NCBI GenBank assembly: GCA_016648135.1
Contig: JADDOH010023150.1
Span: 1-64,000, forward strand
DNA: 64,000 nucleotides
Source: Agrypnia vestita
Taxonomy: Eukaryota > Arthropoda > Insecta > Trichoptera > Phryganeidae
Direction: 5' to 3'
Each line of letters opens with the position of its first letter. The stretch's first letter is position 1. Shown here in pieces: positions 42,241 through 53,287 of this stretch. Below the pieces are notes generated by a model. It was not told where the DNA came from and did not search any database. It was given only the letters and a program-made list of their open reading frames with translations. A program made the translations under genes and the position numbers.

Positions 42241-43890
42241 GAATCTTAAACTAGCGTTTCATTATTAAATTTAAATGATTATACACGACCATTGGCGCAT
42301 GCTTCTAAAAAACGTTTTAAAACAATATAAATAATATGATTCAATTTAAGTGTCGGCAATTAGATTCATTAGCTGCACCATTATCTCAAACTGAGCGCCA
42401 TTTCTTCAACCATTATTATCTACATTCTCTTCCTCTCGAAGCGCTGCTCCACTTTGCCGCCCGCTGACCTACTGAAGAGACCCAACCTGCCAGAACGGAG
42501 CCCGCGCTCCGTGTCACCCGCAGCGGATGTGGGAGGGGTGAGAAATCGGCAAAACGACAAGAGATTAATCTTAAATTTTATCGTTATTATCATCATCGTT
42601 CTTCGGAAACTTTGCATCCAATATGCCTCCTTGTATACTGGATCCACTATCTGCCAGATACTTCCTGTACGTCATTAACTTCCGTCTCCACTCGGTTAAT
42701 ATTTCTGCCCATCTGTTAGCCTCTCAAACATCAGATGCACTACCATTCCAGGCTTGCCATCTGGTATCCCACGCCCAGCGATGTACAAGATACCCTATAC
42801 AAGTATTTCAGATACCAGATACAAATAACTTTCTGGAATGGTATCTGAAATACTAGATACAAAATACGTATCTTTTTAAAGACAATTTTTTTTTGTAAGA
42901 AAACATTTTATTGAATGCAAGTTTATTATTTTACGTGAATTATTTACGAATAAATCGCGCAAATGTGACAAGATAAAATATTATATTTTTAATGTTTTAA
43001 TTGAGACTTGAGAAAAACCAGTTCTTCAAACATTTTGTCGCTCATTTTTCTTCGATGAGGTCTTATTACAGGTACATCATTGGAAAAAAGTATCTTAGCC
43101 AAGTATCAAGCCTGGGTGTTTTGTGTTTGTTGTGTTTCGCTTCTGTGATTGGGCCACTTGGCCTGTTGAAGCGTAAAATTAAAAAATAATAATAGTAAGT
43201 AATCATTGTGTGAAATAAATATCAATACGTACTATTTTTTTTCAATTTGTTGTTTTAAATCATAATACAATGCCACAATATTAATTTTTTGCCGACTTCA
43301 TAATCATAGGTAATTTACTGGTAAACCAATATTTAATTGAGAGTTTTATCGTTTTACTATTTATTCATCGATTTAATTAATGTAATTTTTCTGTAAATTT
43401 GCATGCCCTAGTTTGTTCGTCTTTTTGGTGTTATCGTGGGTTCATCAATCCAGCAGGCCTTTGGTATGCCAACATTAATTTCTGTCTCCGCTCAGTCACC
43501 GATTTAGCCCATCTGTTATCCTCTCGTCTCGTTAGATGCTCTAATCGCTTTACCACCTGGCGTACTACACCTGTGAGCAAAGGAAACTTGACAGCCTTCA
43601 ATGCTTGGAATTCCTTTGACTGTAACTAACGCCTCAATTTCAAAGCCACTAAAGATTCAATATTGATTTTCTACGATTTGTCACATCACCGCAGAGAAGA
43701 TGATAACATAGAAAATCTGGTGGTGACTGGAAAGATGCAAGATCAGGAGAAGACGAGGACTAACTAGATTATAGACACTACTGGTTATGAGGACTGCAAG
43801 CTGCAGAGAAAGGTGGAAGAACATCGTCAAAAGAGGAAACTGACTGGACTCACGATACCAGCAAATCTTCTGCGGACCCTGGTATCAATT
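42241..43890. other. no gene recognised
   Basis: A palindromic GTATTTCAGATACC...GGTATCTGAAATAC block lies at about 42806-42855. Short frames near 42.42-42.86 kb overlap on both strands. A GC-richer patch at 42.44-42.55 kb is unexplained. Confidence 0.3.
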
Positions 43891-43896
43891 CAATTG

Positions 43897-44712
43897 GTCG
43901 TATTCCGAAAATAGCAATATAGGATTTTAAGATTGTTATCCCAACTCTTAATAGACGAGAATAGAAAGAAAAAATAAATAAGACGTAGAATCGGTGTTCG
44001 GTGTTAGTCGTACTGAAATAAGGAGATCGGTATATTTTTACATAACTCTCTCAAAGTAAATACCTTACATTATTATACTTAATACATACATAGTATACTT
44101 AATACAAAATTAAGTATACCCTGACGAAGGAACGTCGTTTCCAAAACCGGTTGGTTTTACCAAATAAATTTTAGTGGTGTAAACAAAGTTAATTAGTTTA
44201 ATTATATTCATAATGAATAACCACAAAGTTATAGCAAAATACAACAGTGTAAATACCTTTATTTACGGTGTCCGATGTCTGCAATGCCTTGGGAAAAGGG
44301 AATGATTTCTCCGATACCTTCTTATCTAGGCGGTCTCGTCTGATAGAGATTCAAACGGATTATCGAAGTACCTATCGCAACCGCACAATTCTCATATTTC
44401 GATTAAAATTATTTAGTCGAAATATGAGAAATGAAATAAGTAGTAATGCTGTATTTAAAGCTTATAGAAAAAAGATTATTTCATATGCACTTATGAATTT
44501 CTTCTCCCACAGTGTCCTGATGTAAAATTATGGAAAAACTGTCATTGTCGCGTCGGATTCCTATTTATATTTTGACGTTTGACGGATAACCGTCATGTAT
44601 TTCTTTCTCGCTCTCTCTTTCAAATAGAAACCGAAAGAACCAAACACCGACGTATTCCTCCTTCTCGTTAATTTTTATTCTCATCTATTAAGTGTTGGGA
44701 TAACAATGAGCC
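43897..44712. mobile_element. composite repeat with inverted ends around HHR11
   Basis: TTGTTATCCCAACTCTTAAT near 43935 is inverted at 44693 (TAAGTGTTGGGATAACAA). The left end GGTCGTATTCCG resembles the palindromic MITE at 36.50 kb. HHR11 sits inside. Probably a PLE scrap and a MITE fragment joined. Confidence 0.5.
44118..44155 (+). ncRNA. degenerate hammerhead ribozyme (HHR11)
   Basis: ACC, CTGACGA, stem II GGAAC/GTTTCC (one bulge, loop GTC), then AAAAC for GAAAC, ACCGGTT, GGT. First box intact, second box changed; stem I ACC/GGT. Probably inactive. Confidence 0.62.
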
Positions 44713-45075
44713 TTTGGCCTGCCCACACTTATATCCGAAGTTTCAACTTAGTCCCTTTTAGCCCAGTGCCTTTTAGCTCCTCTGCTACAACAGTTTTTCA
44801 CTAGGATAGATGTTTTCATAGCTTTTTAGACCACTATAAGTATAGTGGTTTCGGGTATATATATCGGGTACGAAACATATAATATGTTTCGTTTTGAAAG
44901 CAAGGGCTTTCTTATTGATCATCTTGGGATGTTTAATTTCTAATTAGATATTGACAATAAAATTAATTCTTGTCCATCTTGTTTAAGATACAATGATATC
45001 GAAAGTGGTTAACCTCAATTCAATCAAATAATTCGTAAAAAAATGTGTCATTTATATTATTGTGTTAGTTATATA

Positions 45076-45613
45076 CAGGGTTATTTGTGAAACATTAATA
45101 ACCTCGCAGTACTATATTCCTTCCTTGATTCTGAGTCGAAAATGTTCAAGCCATTATGACCTAATATCAACAGTTAAGGAGATATGCGACATCAAAGTTT
45201 GCATTTTTTTTTCAATATTTCTGACTTATTTTTTGTACAACGTTGGACTATCATTACAGTAACATATATCGAATATGAAAAATTCATTCTCTTTAATACA
45301 AGTCAAATAAAAAAATAAAAACCTTCGAATTCCAATTGGAAAACATTCCAATTGGAATTTTTTCAGGTTTTTTATCATTTAATTTAACGTGTATTGAAAC
45401 AAATAAATTTTTCGTAATCGATATGAGTTACTGTAATGATAGTCCAACGTTTTACAAAAAATAAGTCAGAAATATTGAAAAAAAATGCAAACTTTGATGT
45501 CGCATATCTCCATAACTATTGATATTAGGTCACAATAGCTTGAACATTTTCGACTCATAATCAAGGGAGGAATAAAGTCCTGCGAGGTTATTAATGTTGT
45601 ACAAATAACCCTG
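45076..45613. mobile_element. CAGGG-ended palindromic MITE, copy 2 (best)
   Basis: CAGGGTTATTTGTG at the left is inverted at the right (CAAATAACCCTG) with TATA flanking both sides. Nearly the whole 538 bp is two inverted arms (for example AAGTTTGCATTTTTTTTCAA against its inverse), centred on AATTCCAATTGGAA. Non-coding; a TA-type duplication suggests a Tc1/mariner-like driver, but this is inference. Confidence 0.85.
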
Positions 45614-45619
45614 TATATG

Positions 45620-46510
45620 TTCTATTTACTTAAGAATAGAAAATTGAGAGAAATTTGAAATTTTATTAACAAGACAAATATTCAGTTTGTGAAAGAACAA
45701 AGAACCACGAAACTGGTTGATCCAACCACCAGCCCACCACTTCATATGTCCCAAAAGACGACCGCACTATTCTCACACTCACCTACTAACTATTATGTCA
45801 TATAACACAATAAATATAAAACAAATTAGAATATGTAACAAACTATTACACTGCGGGTAATAATGGCTCATGAGGTCTGAGCTCCATTCGGCCAAAGTAG
45901 TCGTAAATATGGTAAAATCTCTCCTCCGAAGCATCTTGAAACAGCAAATCGTGGGAACCGTCCGCCTGATTGAGGCTTCGCATTGTTACCACCATTGTTG
46001 CAGGAGTTATGTAAAATTGCGAGGTAAATCAAGACGAAACATATTTTCCTATTTCGTAATACATTATAATGGTAACAGCATGAAGCCTGTGGAAATTTGA
46101 TTATTCAAATGAGGGGACATTGGCTAAGAAATAAACCGTTTTCTCGGCATCACGCAGACCTGATGACTGTCAAGAGAGAAGTAACTGGTGTTTTTTTCCA
46201 TTTGATTAGTCCAGCGAGTGGGGTTCTTCTTCTTTGTAGTGTCACTAAGGTGAATTCAATGTAATCGTGAATACAATTGGTATAATAATAAGGCTTCGTG
46301 ACGGATACGACATTTAATTGTATTAATGCAACCGACTACACGGCAAGGCGGTTGGCGAACGAGTGCATCGTCTCGCCCGTAGCATCCGCGTTGTTGCCGC
46401 GCTTTGTAAGTCACATACTTTTTCTCCGTCTTCCGACGTGGCTCACCATTATTAGCTTCTCCAAACTATCATCCCCACTCACAAGATTTATAGAGAGATT
46501 GTTTTTTTTT
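45620..46510. other. no gene recognised
   Basis: Spacer with several short frames and no recognised domain. Confidence 0.35.
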
Positions 46511-46513
46511 TGG

Positions 46514-46785
46514 GTCCAATCCTAGGATTGGTCTGCAACACGCACTCGCTTTCTCCACTCCTCTCTGTCACCTGCCAGCCTCTTCATTTCTTGGTAGGTG
46601 CTACAGCGCGCATCTCCGATAATCTGATCTACGTAGCTTAATCTCAGGCGGCCTCTACGATTGTTGCCTTCAACATTTCGCTCGACGATGGTTAGAAGCA
46701 GGCCTGGATGCCTTATATTATGGCGTATCCAAATTGCTCGCTGTTGGGCGATTCTGTTAAGGAGCCGTGTCTTTTAGCCCACCCT
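46514..46785 (-). pseudogene. LINE reverse transcriptase C-terminus, twin A
   Basis: Minus strand: LNRIAQQRAIWIRHNIRHPG, then LLLTIVERNVEGNNRRGRLR, LSYVDQIIGDAR and EMKRLAGDREEWRKR, ending ADQS. This is the C-terminal tail of an RTE/CR1-type LINE (RGRxRxSYxDQ...MKRLAxDREEWR). It ends at ATCCTAGGATTGG, as does the 48.25-kb copy. Confidence 0.83.
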
Positions 46786-46789
46786 AATT

Positions 46790-47670
46790 TGGTGGGGTGA
46801 AAGAAGAAGACAGATTTGAATGATGATGTTAACATTATTGTCCAAGTCGGTCTCTCATTACTCAGGAACGTGGTCTTCATCTCCCACCCTCTTGACTATG
46901 GCCTTGTGCTTCTAGCTTTTTCAACATGGTCGGTCCAACGAGTGGAGTATCTTCCTGTTCTCTTCTGGCGATGTCTAAAAATTTGATGGATTCGTCTCAG
47001 ACAAGGGTATTTTGAGTTCTTGTAATATGGAGACATTTGTGCGTCTCGCCACATCTCAAAAACATCGATTCTCCGTCTCTTTTAAGCTTTTGTAAGCATT
47101 TTACCGGACATAAATTGCCTTTCAAATTGATCTACCCAGAACTATTTTCACCAGTGCAGTAAATCCATCGGTTGCTAAATCAGTGCACTTTTTACACGAC
47201 TCGTCTGATGTCTCGAGCCAGATTCGTGTGCTGACTGCGGCTGACTCTGCGCTCAAATAGATAAGAACATCTAGCCCAGTCGTGATGCTCAACGACTAGA
47301 AGTTTAACATTAATAAGACCGTTCATGTATTCTTTCATTTTAGTTTGGACATTTTTTTAAATATAAAAAATGCCTACATCATGAAATACTCCTTTGAAAT
47401 GTTATCTAGTTCCTATCAACAATTCCTCTATTTTTTTTTAATACATGTGCGAACTACAAACATATTTTTAAAAAGATAAGTGATAAATGAATCAGGAATA
47501 ATGTGTAACATTTGGTGCATGTATAATAATAATAATGTATTGGCTAAGGGATACTTGATATTTTGTTTCTTCATATTTCTTTCTACGTTCAGGGGTAGGG
47601 AACATGACTGTTGATAAAATTTATAAATGTGCGGCCGCACACCCGCACACCTTAGAGGGAACAATGCTTA
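46790..47670. other. no gene recognised
   Basis: AT-rich spacer. TTAGAGGGAACAATG near 47651 resembles GACCAATGTTCCCTCTA near 59223, a possible shared element end. Confidence 0.35.
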
Positions 47671-47675
47671 TTGGT

Positions 47676-48120
47676 GCCCAACGTAACTTGGCGTGCGGCG
47701 AATTTTGAACTAAAACCCGCCCCGCCCGCACCCGGCGGTAACCCCTCGCCCTGTCATTCAGTTCAATTTTGTATTTGGTCGGGAGCTGTGACATCTTGAT
47801 TACCAATATACACCGAATTATTATGTCCAAAACATGCTAAACAGTCCGGGATGGTGCAAGACAATTGCCAATGAAGTTTTAAAGTTTTGCAAAGCTGAAA
47901 AAGCGAATAATGGACCTATATTACCGTCTAACAGTTTGACAGACAGAACGGCCGCCATTACTGCACGGTTTCTTTAGTGCTGCCCGACCAAATTTGTGTA
48001 TTTAATACGACACCGGTCACCGGACATTCTGTACATTATGTATTGTGTAATAAATTTACACCCTGGCAAGTTCTGTTAGGCGATAGGGACGCCCTCCCTC
48101 GCACGCCAAGTTATAGTGGT
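47676..48120 (-). mobile_element. TIR element pair, copy Y
   Basis: Inverted homologue of 20091-20518. The left end GCCCAACGTAACTTGGCGTG and the inverse of the right end ACCACTATAACTTGGCGTGC share TAACTTGGCGTGCG, defining the TIR. The interior TGTGACATCTTGATTACCAA matches copy X. Non-coding. Confidence 0.68.
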
Positions 48121-48249
48121 ATCTATTCATCATTTTCACGGTGGTAATTCTATCCGCCATATTCTGAAATTTAGCCAATAAATCCAGCTGCGTAATTCGC
48201 AATCGTTATAATTATTAGCGATTATTTTTAGTTAGGAAGAATTTGGTTA

Positions 48250-48645
48250 AAACTCTTGTCTGGAGTGTGGCAAAGAAACATGAACCATCGGCCAGAGCAT
48301 GTCCGGGAGGTGTGGTGCTACAGGCGCCTGGCGAGGATCCATTACATGAATATCCGAATCGACGAGGTGATGAGCAGCGTGGGCGAAAAGAGGCGGCCCC
48401 TGAACAGAATTGTCCAACAACGGGATAATTGGATAAGCCATAACATAAGGCATCCAGGCCTGCTTTTTACCATCGTCGAGGGAAAGATTGAAGGTAATAA
48501 TCGTAGAGGCCGCCCGAGATCAAGCTATATAGAACAGGTTATCGGAGATGTGCGCTAACGAGAAATGAAGAGGCTGGCAGGTGACAGAGAGGAGTGGAGA
48601 GATCGAGATGCAGACCAATCCTAGGATCAATGAGTCAAGGTTGTA
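48250..48645 (+). pseudogene. LINE reverse transcriptase C-terminus, twin B
   Basis: Frames in order: EKRRPLNRIVQQRDNWISHN, IRHPGLLFTIVEGKIEGNN, RRGRPRSSYIEQVIGDVR, a stop, then EMKRLAGDREEWRDRDADQS. Same family as 46514-46785 but on the opposite strand, ending CCAATCCTAGGATC. One stop and an upstream frame change; palm motifs absent. Confidence 0.85.
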
Positions 48646-48722
48646 TTACGGTCGTTAGACATATTTAACTGTAAATGGTTTCGGATATTTTGTACGAACC
48701 ATATGTTTTTCCGAGAAACGAT

Positions 48723-48764
48723 TCTCGATGTTTCGTTGAATTCGTATTCAACGTCATCAGGAGG
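48723..48764 (-). ncRNA. hammerhead ribozyme (HHR12)
   Basis: Minus strand: CTC, CTGATGA, stem II GTTGAA/TTCAAC with loop TACGAA, GAAACATC, then GAG. Core boxes intact; stem I CTC/GAG. Its downstream flank matches that of HHR7 (TACGAACC). Confidence 0.82.
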
Positions 48765-48835
48765 ACGGCCTGTACCCGCGGAGGTATAGGGCGGACTGAT
48801 TAATGCTTCCGTGGGCGTAAATTATACGCACTTTG

Positions 48836-49260
48836 TTATGGAGTGTTCACTTCTTCTACGATAGAGGTCGCCAGTGTGCAATATGTACTAGTTACGTCGG
48901 CGGACTTTTCTGCGACGTCTCTCAAAGGTTGAATCAAAGTCGTAAGAACAGGTCGCCAAATACTTGATAGTTTGTAACTGTCATCTCTATTGAAATTGGG
49001 ATGTTTGTATATTTCAATGGACTCCCTCACTAATCTGGGTATAAGGTGCGGTTAAATCTTATCTGTTGATAAGATTGTCTTGTCAAATCTGATGAAGTGA
49101 CAGAGATTCCCCTTTAATGCATGTTCGCAGATTGCCGATATATTGGAGTTGTTGTTTTTAATTGCTCCAATATGTTCCTTCAAACGTGTGGCGATATTGC
49201 GTTTGGTTTGGCCTGTGTAGAATTTTCGGTCACAGTCCTAGGATTGCATATTAAAATAAT
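48836..49260 (-). pseudogene. Penelope-like GIY-YIG endonuclease fragment
   Basis: Minus strand: CDRKFYTGQTKRNIATRLKE, then HIGAIKNNNSNISAICEHAL and GNLCHFIRFDKTILS; after a stop, LVRESIEIYKHPNFNRDD and YKLSSIWRPVL. These are successive PLE nuclease motifs: Y-x-G-Q-T, TRLKEH, the H block, and the RESxEIxKHP segment containing the catalytic glutamate. A stop interrupts it near 49055. Confidence 0.85.
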
Positions 49261-49265
49261 GTAAT

Positions 49266-49910
49266 CATAATAACACAATGAAGAATATACGATTGCTCTA
49301 TCATCCGCCTAACAAGCAAAATGCCCGTCCACCATTCAGTTTCGAAACGTTACTTATTAATGGATACCAGCTTCTTAAGAAAACATTTGTACTATTCATT
49401 CTCTTGCCATTAAAAATAGACTATGCCGCTGGTCTCCGGGTGGAGGACCGAAGGCTTCTCAGTCATTAGTGCCAGCTTGCCAAATACAAGCATTCAGTCT
49501 ACATCAAAATCTACATAATTGCGGCACAATTCAGATATTAAACTGTCATTAAACATTTAGATACACATTTCATCTCTTTTTAGAAAGTAACCTCAAAACA
49601 AATTTGGCGGCTTACTGGGTTTAATTCTCCCAATGAATGAAGGAAAAAAAATTACGAGACTATGTGCAGGAGAATCTACGAAATACCATACGCATACCGC
49701 AGGTTTATTTGGATGGCAAGCCGAGCAGCCAAGGACTTGCCTGAACTGTGGCAGACATAAGAAGTTGGAAATTTTACCGAATTCTTAGATCACCAGCGGC
49801 ATATCTACTTTGGGACTTGGGCCTGAATTACCGATTTTACGGTAAATAAATTTCTGAATAAATTAAGTACCGATAATTTCGGTAGGTTATTTTTTTCACT
49901 TTTTAATGTA
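49266..49910. other. no gene recognised
   Basis: A short frame at 49278-49469 has no known domain. Rest AT-rich. Confidence 0.35.
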
Positions 49911-49915
49911 TTATT

Positions 49916-50386
49916 CAGGGTGTCCCATAGCCAGTAGCAAAAATTTTACAGGTGGATTCCTGCCTTGATAATGAGTCGTAAATGTTCAATCAACCATGAC
50001 CTAACATCGAAACTTATGGAGGTATGCAATACCAAAGTTTGCATATTTTTTTAAATATTTCTTCTTTCATTATAGTAACTTATATCGATTATGAAAAATT
50101 CGTTATCTTTAATACAAGTCGAATAAGATGATAACAACTTTGCAAAATTTTAATAAAAATTTTTTAGAAAGGTTTTTATCGTTTTATTTGAGTTGTATGA
50201 ATGAATTTTTGAAGTTACTGTAATAAGAGTTTAATTTTTTGCAAAAAATAAGTCAGAAACATTGGAAAAAATGCACACTTTGATATTGCATACCTACTGA
50301 TATGGTCATGGTTGATTGAACATTTTCGGCTCATCATCAAGGCAGGAATCTTGTGAAGTTTTTGCTACTAGTTACGAGACACCCTG
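49916..50386. mobile_element. CAGGG-ended palindromic MITE, copy 3
   Basis: CAGGGTGTCCCATAGCCAGT and the inverse of ACGAGACACCCTG bound inverted arms sharing GATTCCTGCCTTGAT/ATCAAGGCAGGAATC and AGTAACTTATATCGATTATG-type blocks with copies 1 and 2. 471 bp, non-coding. Confidence 0.8.
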
Positions 50387-50479
50387 CATAATATGATGTT
50401 TCACTTTTTAACACCTTCATTATCATTATTAAATTAAATTCAGAGATTTACCTTTAGCGTCAACGCCGATTTCACACGC

Positions 50480-50828
50480 CATTTCAGCTTCAGAGGAGCG
50501 CCAAAGAGATTCACAGTTGACCCTGTCACATCTGCGATACTCGGAGAGTTTAGGATTGCTCTCGTGTATTGGCCTCGCGTGGTTAGTTCAGCCTTTTTAT
50601 TACCGAACCCTCGGCTGCTGCTCCGCATCAGAGCTGTCTGTGCGTGCGCAGTGGCGTGTGCGCGTGATCGTGGCGGAGATAAATGGGAATACTCGCTGCG
50701 AAAGTGTATTAGAAACGGCCGTCGAGATATGCGCGCGATCGGTCAGCGCCGAGATCGACCATTTTGGATTTCAGAGGCGGGAAAATTGATACCAGATCGC
50801 GTTTGCAGCGGCCGCGTTCATATTGTCA
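50480..50828. promoter_or_regulatory. CpG-rich stretch, possible promoter or 5' UTR
   Basis: Many CpGs (GTGCGTGCGCAGTGGCG, GATATGCGCGCGATCGG, GCGGCCGCG) in AT-rich surroundings, with overlapping frames of 90 and 93 codons that do not resemble known proteins. Cut on the right by a Harbinger transposon. It may be a host promoter or an unclassified GC-rich repeat. Confidence 0.25.
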
Positions 50829-51095
50829 TAGGGCCGGTCTTATAAACGTCCGTTAGTTAAATATCAGACCAAATAAACCGAAATTTGATACAAACGTCAT
50901 TATTTTCGTCTTATAACAATCCGTTAGTCAAATTTTAGTAAAATTATACCGACGGCCGATACCGACAGTCGAACCACCAGTTTACCGTCCGTTGGTTGAA
51001 ATTGACAGCAGTATGACATATTGACGTATTACTTTTTAAGGTTAGGTCCGTTGTCAATTTGCATTTTATGTTGTTTGTTTAACATGTACACATAT

Positions 51096-51350
51096 ACTTT
51101 TTTTTTATTTTTTTTTTTTATTTTTTTTTATTTATTTCTTTTAAATTTATTTATACATATAAATGAAGGTAGTTGCTTCACTAGACAATGTCTGTTCTGA
51201 AGCAACTACCTGTACAGTTTTTTTTTTTAAGTTTGAACATTAGCAAGATATAATATATATAAAACACATATATACACACATACGTAGAAATATACACTCA
51301 TATACATATACATACACACACACACATATATATATATATAATATTAGAAA
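51096..51350. repeat. T-rich tracts and (CA)n/(TA)n low complexity
   Basis: Poly-T with A interruptions at 51096-51132, a small ACTACCT/AGGTAGT inverted word at 51168-51212, and CATATACACACA to TATATA at 51290-51345. Inside the Harbinger element. Confidence 0.8.
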
Positions 51351-51469
51351 TAAGATTTATATATTGTCTGTAAGAAATAAAAAACATACTGTACTGACTG
51401 TTGCTACATTTCCAAGGATTTTTCAAATAGCGATGTCCAGCTATTATTATATTCAAGTTCGTCGGATGA

Positions 51470-51760
51470 AGAACAAACTCGACGACAAAGAATGTTCAAT
51501 ATACGAGTGGATAATTTTAATATTTTAGATGACGCAGATTTTATCAACCATTTTCGTTTGTCGAAAAGGTCTGCTTGACAGCTTTTAGAAGATGTTGGGC
51601 AAAATGTAAAAAGGCGCACGCGTAGGAATCTGACATTGTCATCAACCACAAAATTGCATGTTGCCTTGAGATTCTATGCTCTTGGATCAATATTATTAGC
51701 TGCTGCAGACTTTGTTGGGGTTTCAAAGGACTGCCATTGTGTGTAGTATTGTGGGAAGTA
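51470..51760 (+). pseudogene. Harbinger transposase N-terminal fragment
   Basis: The frame reads NILDDADFINHFRLSKRSA, a stop, QLLEDVGQNVKRRTRRNLTL, then TTKLHVALRFYALGSILLAA and DFVGVSKDCHCV, then a stop. This matches the family pattern FRLSKxxxxxLL...LxxxLRFYAxGSF...VGVSKSTV before the DDE domain. Two stops and loss of the nuclease half make it non-functional. The antisense frames are shadows. Confidence 0.85.
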
Positions 51761-52047
51761 TCCCAAAAATCCGGTGCAAGCGGGAAATTTTATATGTTTA
51801 TAGAAGTTATGTTTCGTTTCCATAGAAAAGAGATATAATTCGCCTCTGACAGCTCTAAAATCATAGACAAGAGCAGTACGATATTGCGATACTTACGGAC
51901 GGTAAAAAAAGTTTTATAAGACGAGTGTCGGTAACATTTATAAACGAACGGCCAGCCGTTAGTAAATTGTCAATTTACTAACGGAAATTTGGTCTTTCGT
52001 TTATAAGACCGGCCCTTAACGTGCTGACACCCTCTTTGTGGTGATAA

Positions 52048-52090
52048 CCAGCTGGGACGGAACATGGCGTCTTTGCTTGGGCCGGCCAAA
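52048..52090 (+). repeat. scrap of the CTAG-ended composite repeat
   Basis: TGGTGATAACCAGCTGGGACGGAACATGGCGTCTTTGCT parallels TGGTGATAACTAGCTG...GCGTCTTTGCT at 53280-53331. Only about 45 bp. Confidence 0.45.
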
Positions 52091-52159
52091 CTTTGGATAC
52101 GAATTATTACGACTACTTTCGTAAGTATTGGAGCGCGCACACTGATTGCGTCTTGCGTT

Positions 52160-52862
52160 GTCACCATCAGTTACTTTGCGTATTTCTCCAATGACGTTTG
52201 TGCCAAATGAATAATCTGTATCTTATATCTCGTCGAAGAAACATAGCTGACGCGGTGATGCTATTCAAAATAACACACAATCTAGTTGATAGTCCGGAAC
52301 TTCTTCAACGAATATCTTACCACATCCCAACTCGCAATAACAGACATTCACCTACTTTTCATCTCCCCTTTTGTAAGACCAACTCAAAACAAAACTCCTT
52401 TATGTACAGATCCACAAATTCATTTAACATAAACTATCACCACATTGACATTTTCAACGCAACAATAAGAAACATAAAACAAACAATATCTACACTACCG
52501 CACCCAAACTAATTTGTACATTATATCTACCCTTCTACTCCCGTCCCACATTCCCCTCCACCCTCTCCATTCGCTATTTATGTATGTTAAAGTAAATTTT
52601 TAAATTCAGTGGAAAATTTTTAAGATTGTTTTGCTGTTAACTTTTCCCAAAACAAAATAAATAAATAAACACACAAATACACACACTCACACAAACTCAC
52701 TATTGGATATGTTTTTTCTTATTTTTTATCGATTCTATATATGTGTTTTCTTGTAATTGGCCCAAAACTCTGTACATCAATTATTGTTTTTTTCAAGATT
52801 GATTAATTATATGGCTGTAAGAAAACCAATAAATGAAAATAAAATAAAATAAAAAATATAAA
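52160..52862 (+). pseudogene. Jockey-like LINE, C-terminal tail and 3' UTR
   Basis: The frame 52198-52512 reads LISRRRNIADAVMLFKITHN, LVDSPELLQRISYHIPTRNN, then LPFCKTNSKQNSFMYRSTNS and a FNATIRNIKQT end. This matches the extreme C-terminus of Jockey-group reverse transcriptases (RRxxxDxxxLYKIxxGxxDSPELL...PxxRTNxxxNSxxYR). A non-coding 3' region with CA-rich DNA follows, ending in (AAAAT)n at 52830-52860. Confidence 0.82.
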
Positions 52863-53285
52863 ACTCTATTATGGCAGACTTAAATAATGACAAATTTCAT
52901 GACTATTTATCTAATAGACTCACAAATGCTGGGGAGAATCGAAGTGCAACGTAACATCGGAGATATATTTAAAAGTTTTTTTGTTCGAAGTACACAACCT
53001 CACCTTCATTAAACCAAATTATTTAACTTACAGGTATTTTTTTAGTCCTTTAGAGATTCTCCGCCATGATCTGCGCTGATGGTAGGTGAATCACTTTGGT
53101 CCCACAAACATTTGTGGTCATGTGTCAAATTGACGAATTTTTCAATATTCACCGGACGTCGCATCTATACGTGTGTACACGCACTACTAAATCGTGCACA
53201 GTGTGCGATGTTCAATACTACTTCGAAGGTCAGGAATGTATTTCATACGAAAACGCATCCACTGTGCGACCGGCATTATGGTGAT
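52863..53285. other. no gene recognised
   Basis: Two overlapping plus frames at 53079-53291 encode Cys/His-containing peptides without a recognisable domain. Confidence 0.3.
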
Positions 53286-53287
53286 AA

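Larger units (their letters stand above)
48700..49265 (-). mobile_element. Penelope-like element: GIY-YIG plus hammerhead
   Basis: On the minus strand the GIY-YIG coding remnant (49260 to 48836) is followed about 70 bp later by a hammerhead. This is the expected 3' order of a Penelope-like retroelement: endonuclease end, then a ribozyme in the terminal repeat. The RT domain is missing. Confidence 0.82.
50831..52015 (+). mobile_element. PIF/Harbinger DNA transposon, internally deleted
   Basis: TIRs GGGCCGGTCTTATAAACG and (inverted) GGGCCGGTCTTATAAACG with ATA/TTA at the flanks, probably a mutated 3-bp target duplication. It carries the N-terminal part of a Harbinger transposase (51470-51760). 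Length 1185 bp, much shorter than autonomous copies, and lacking the catalytic triad region. Its TIR start is shared by the three Harbinger-like MITEs in the window. Confidence 0.85.
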
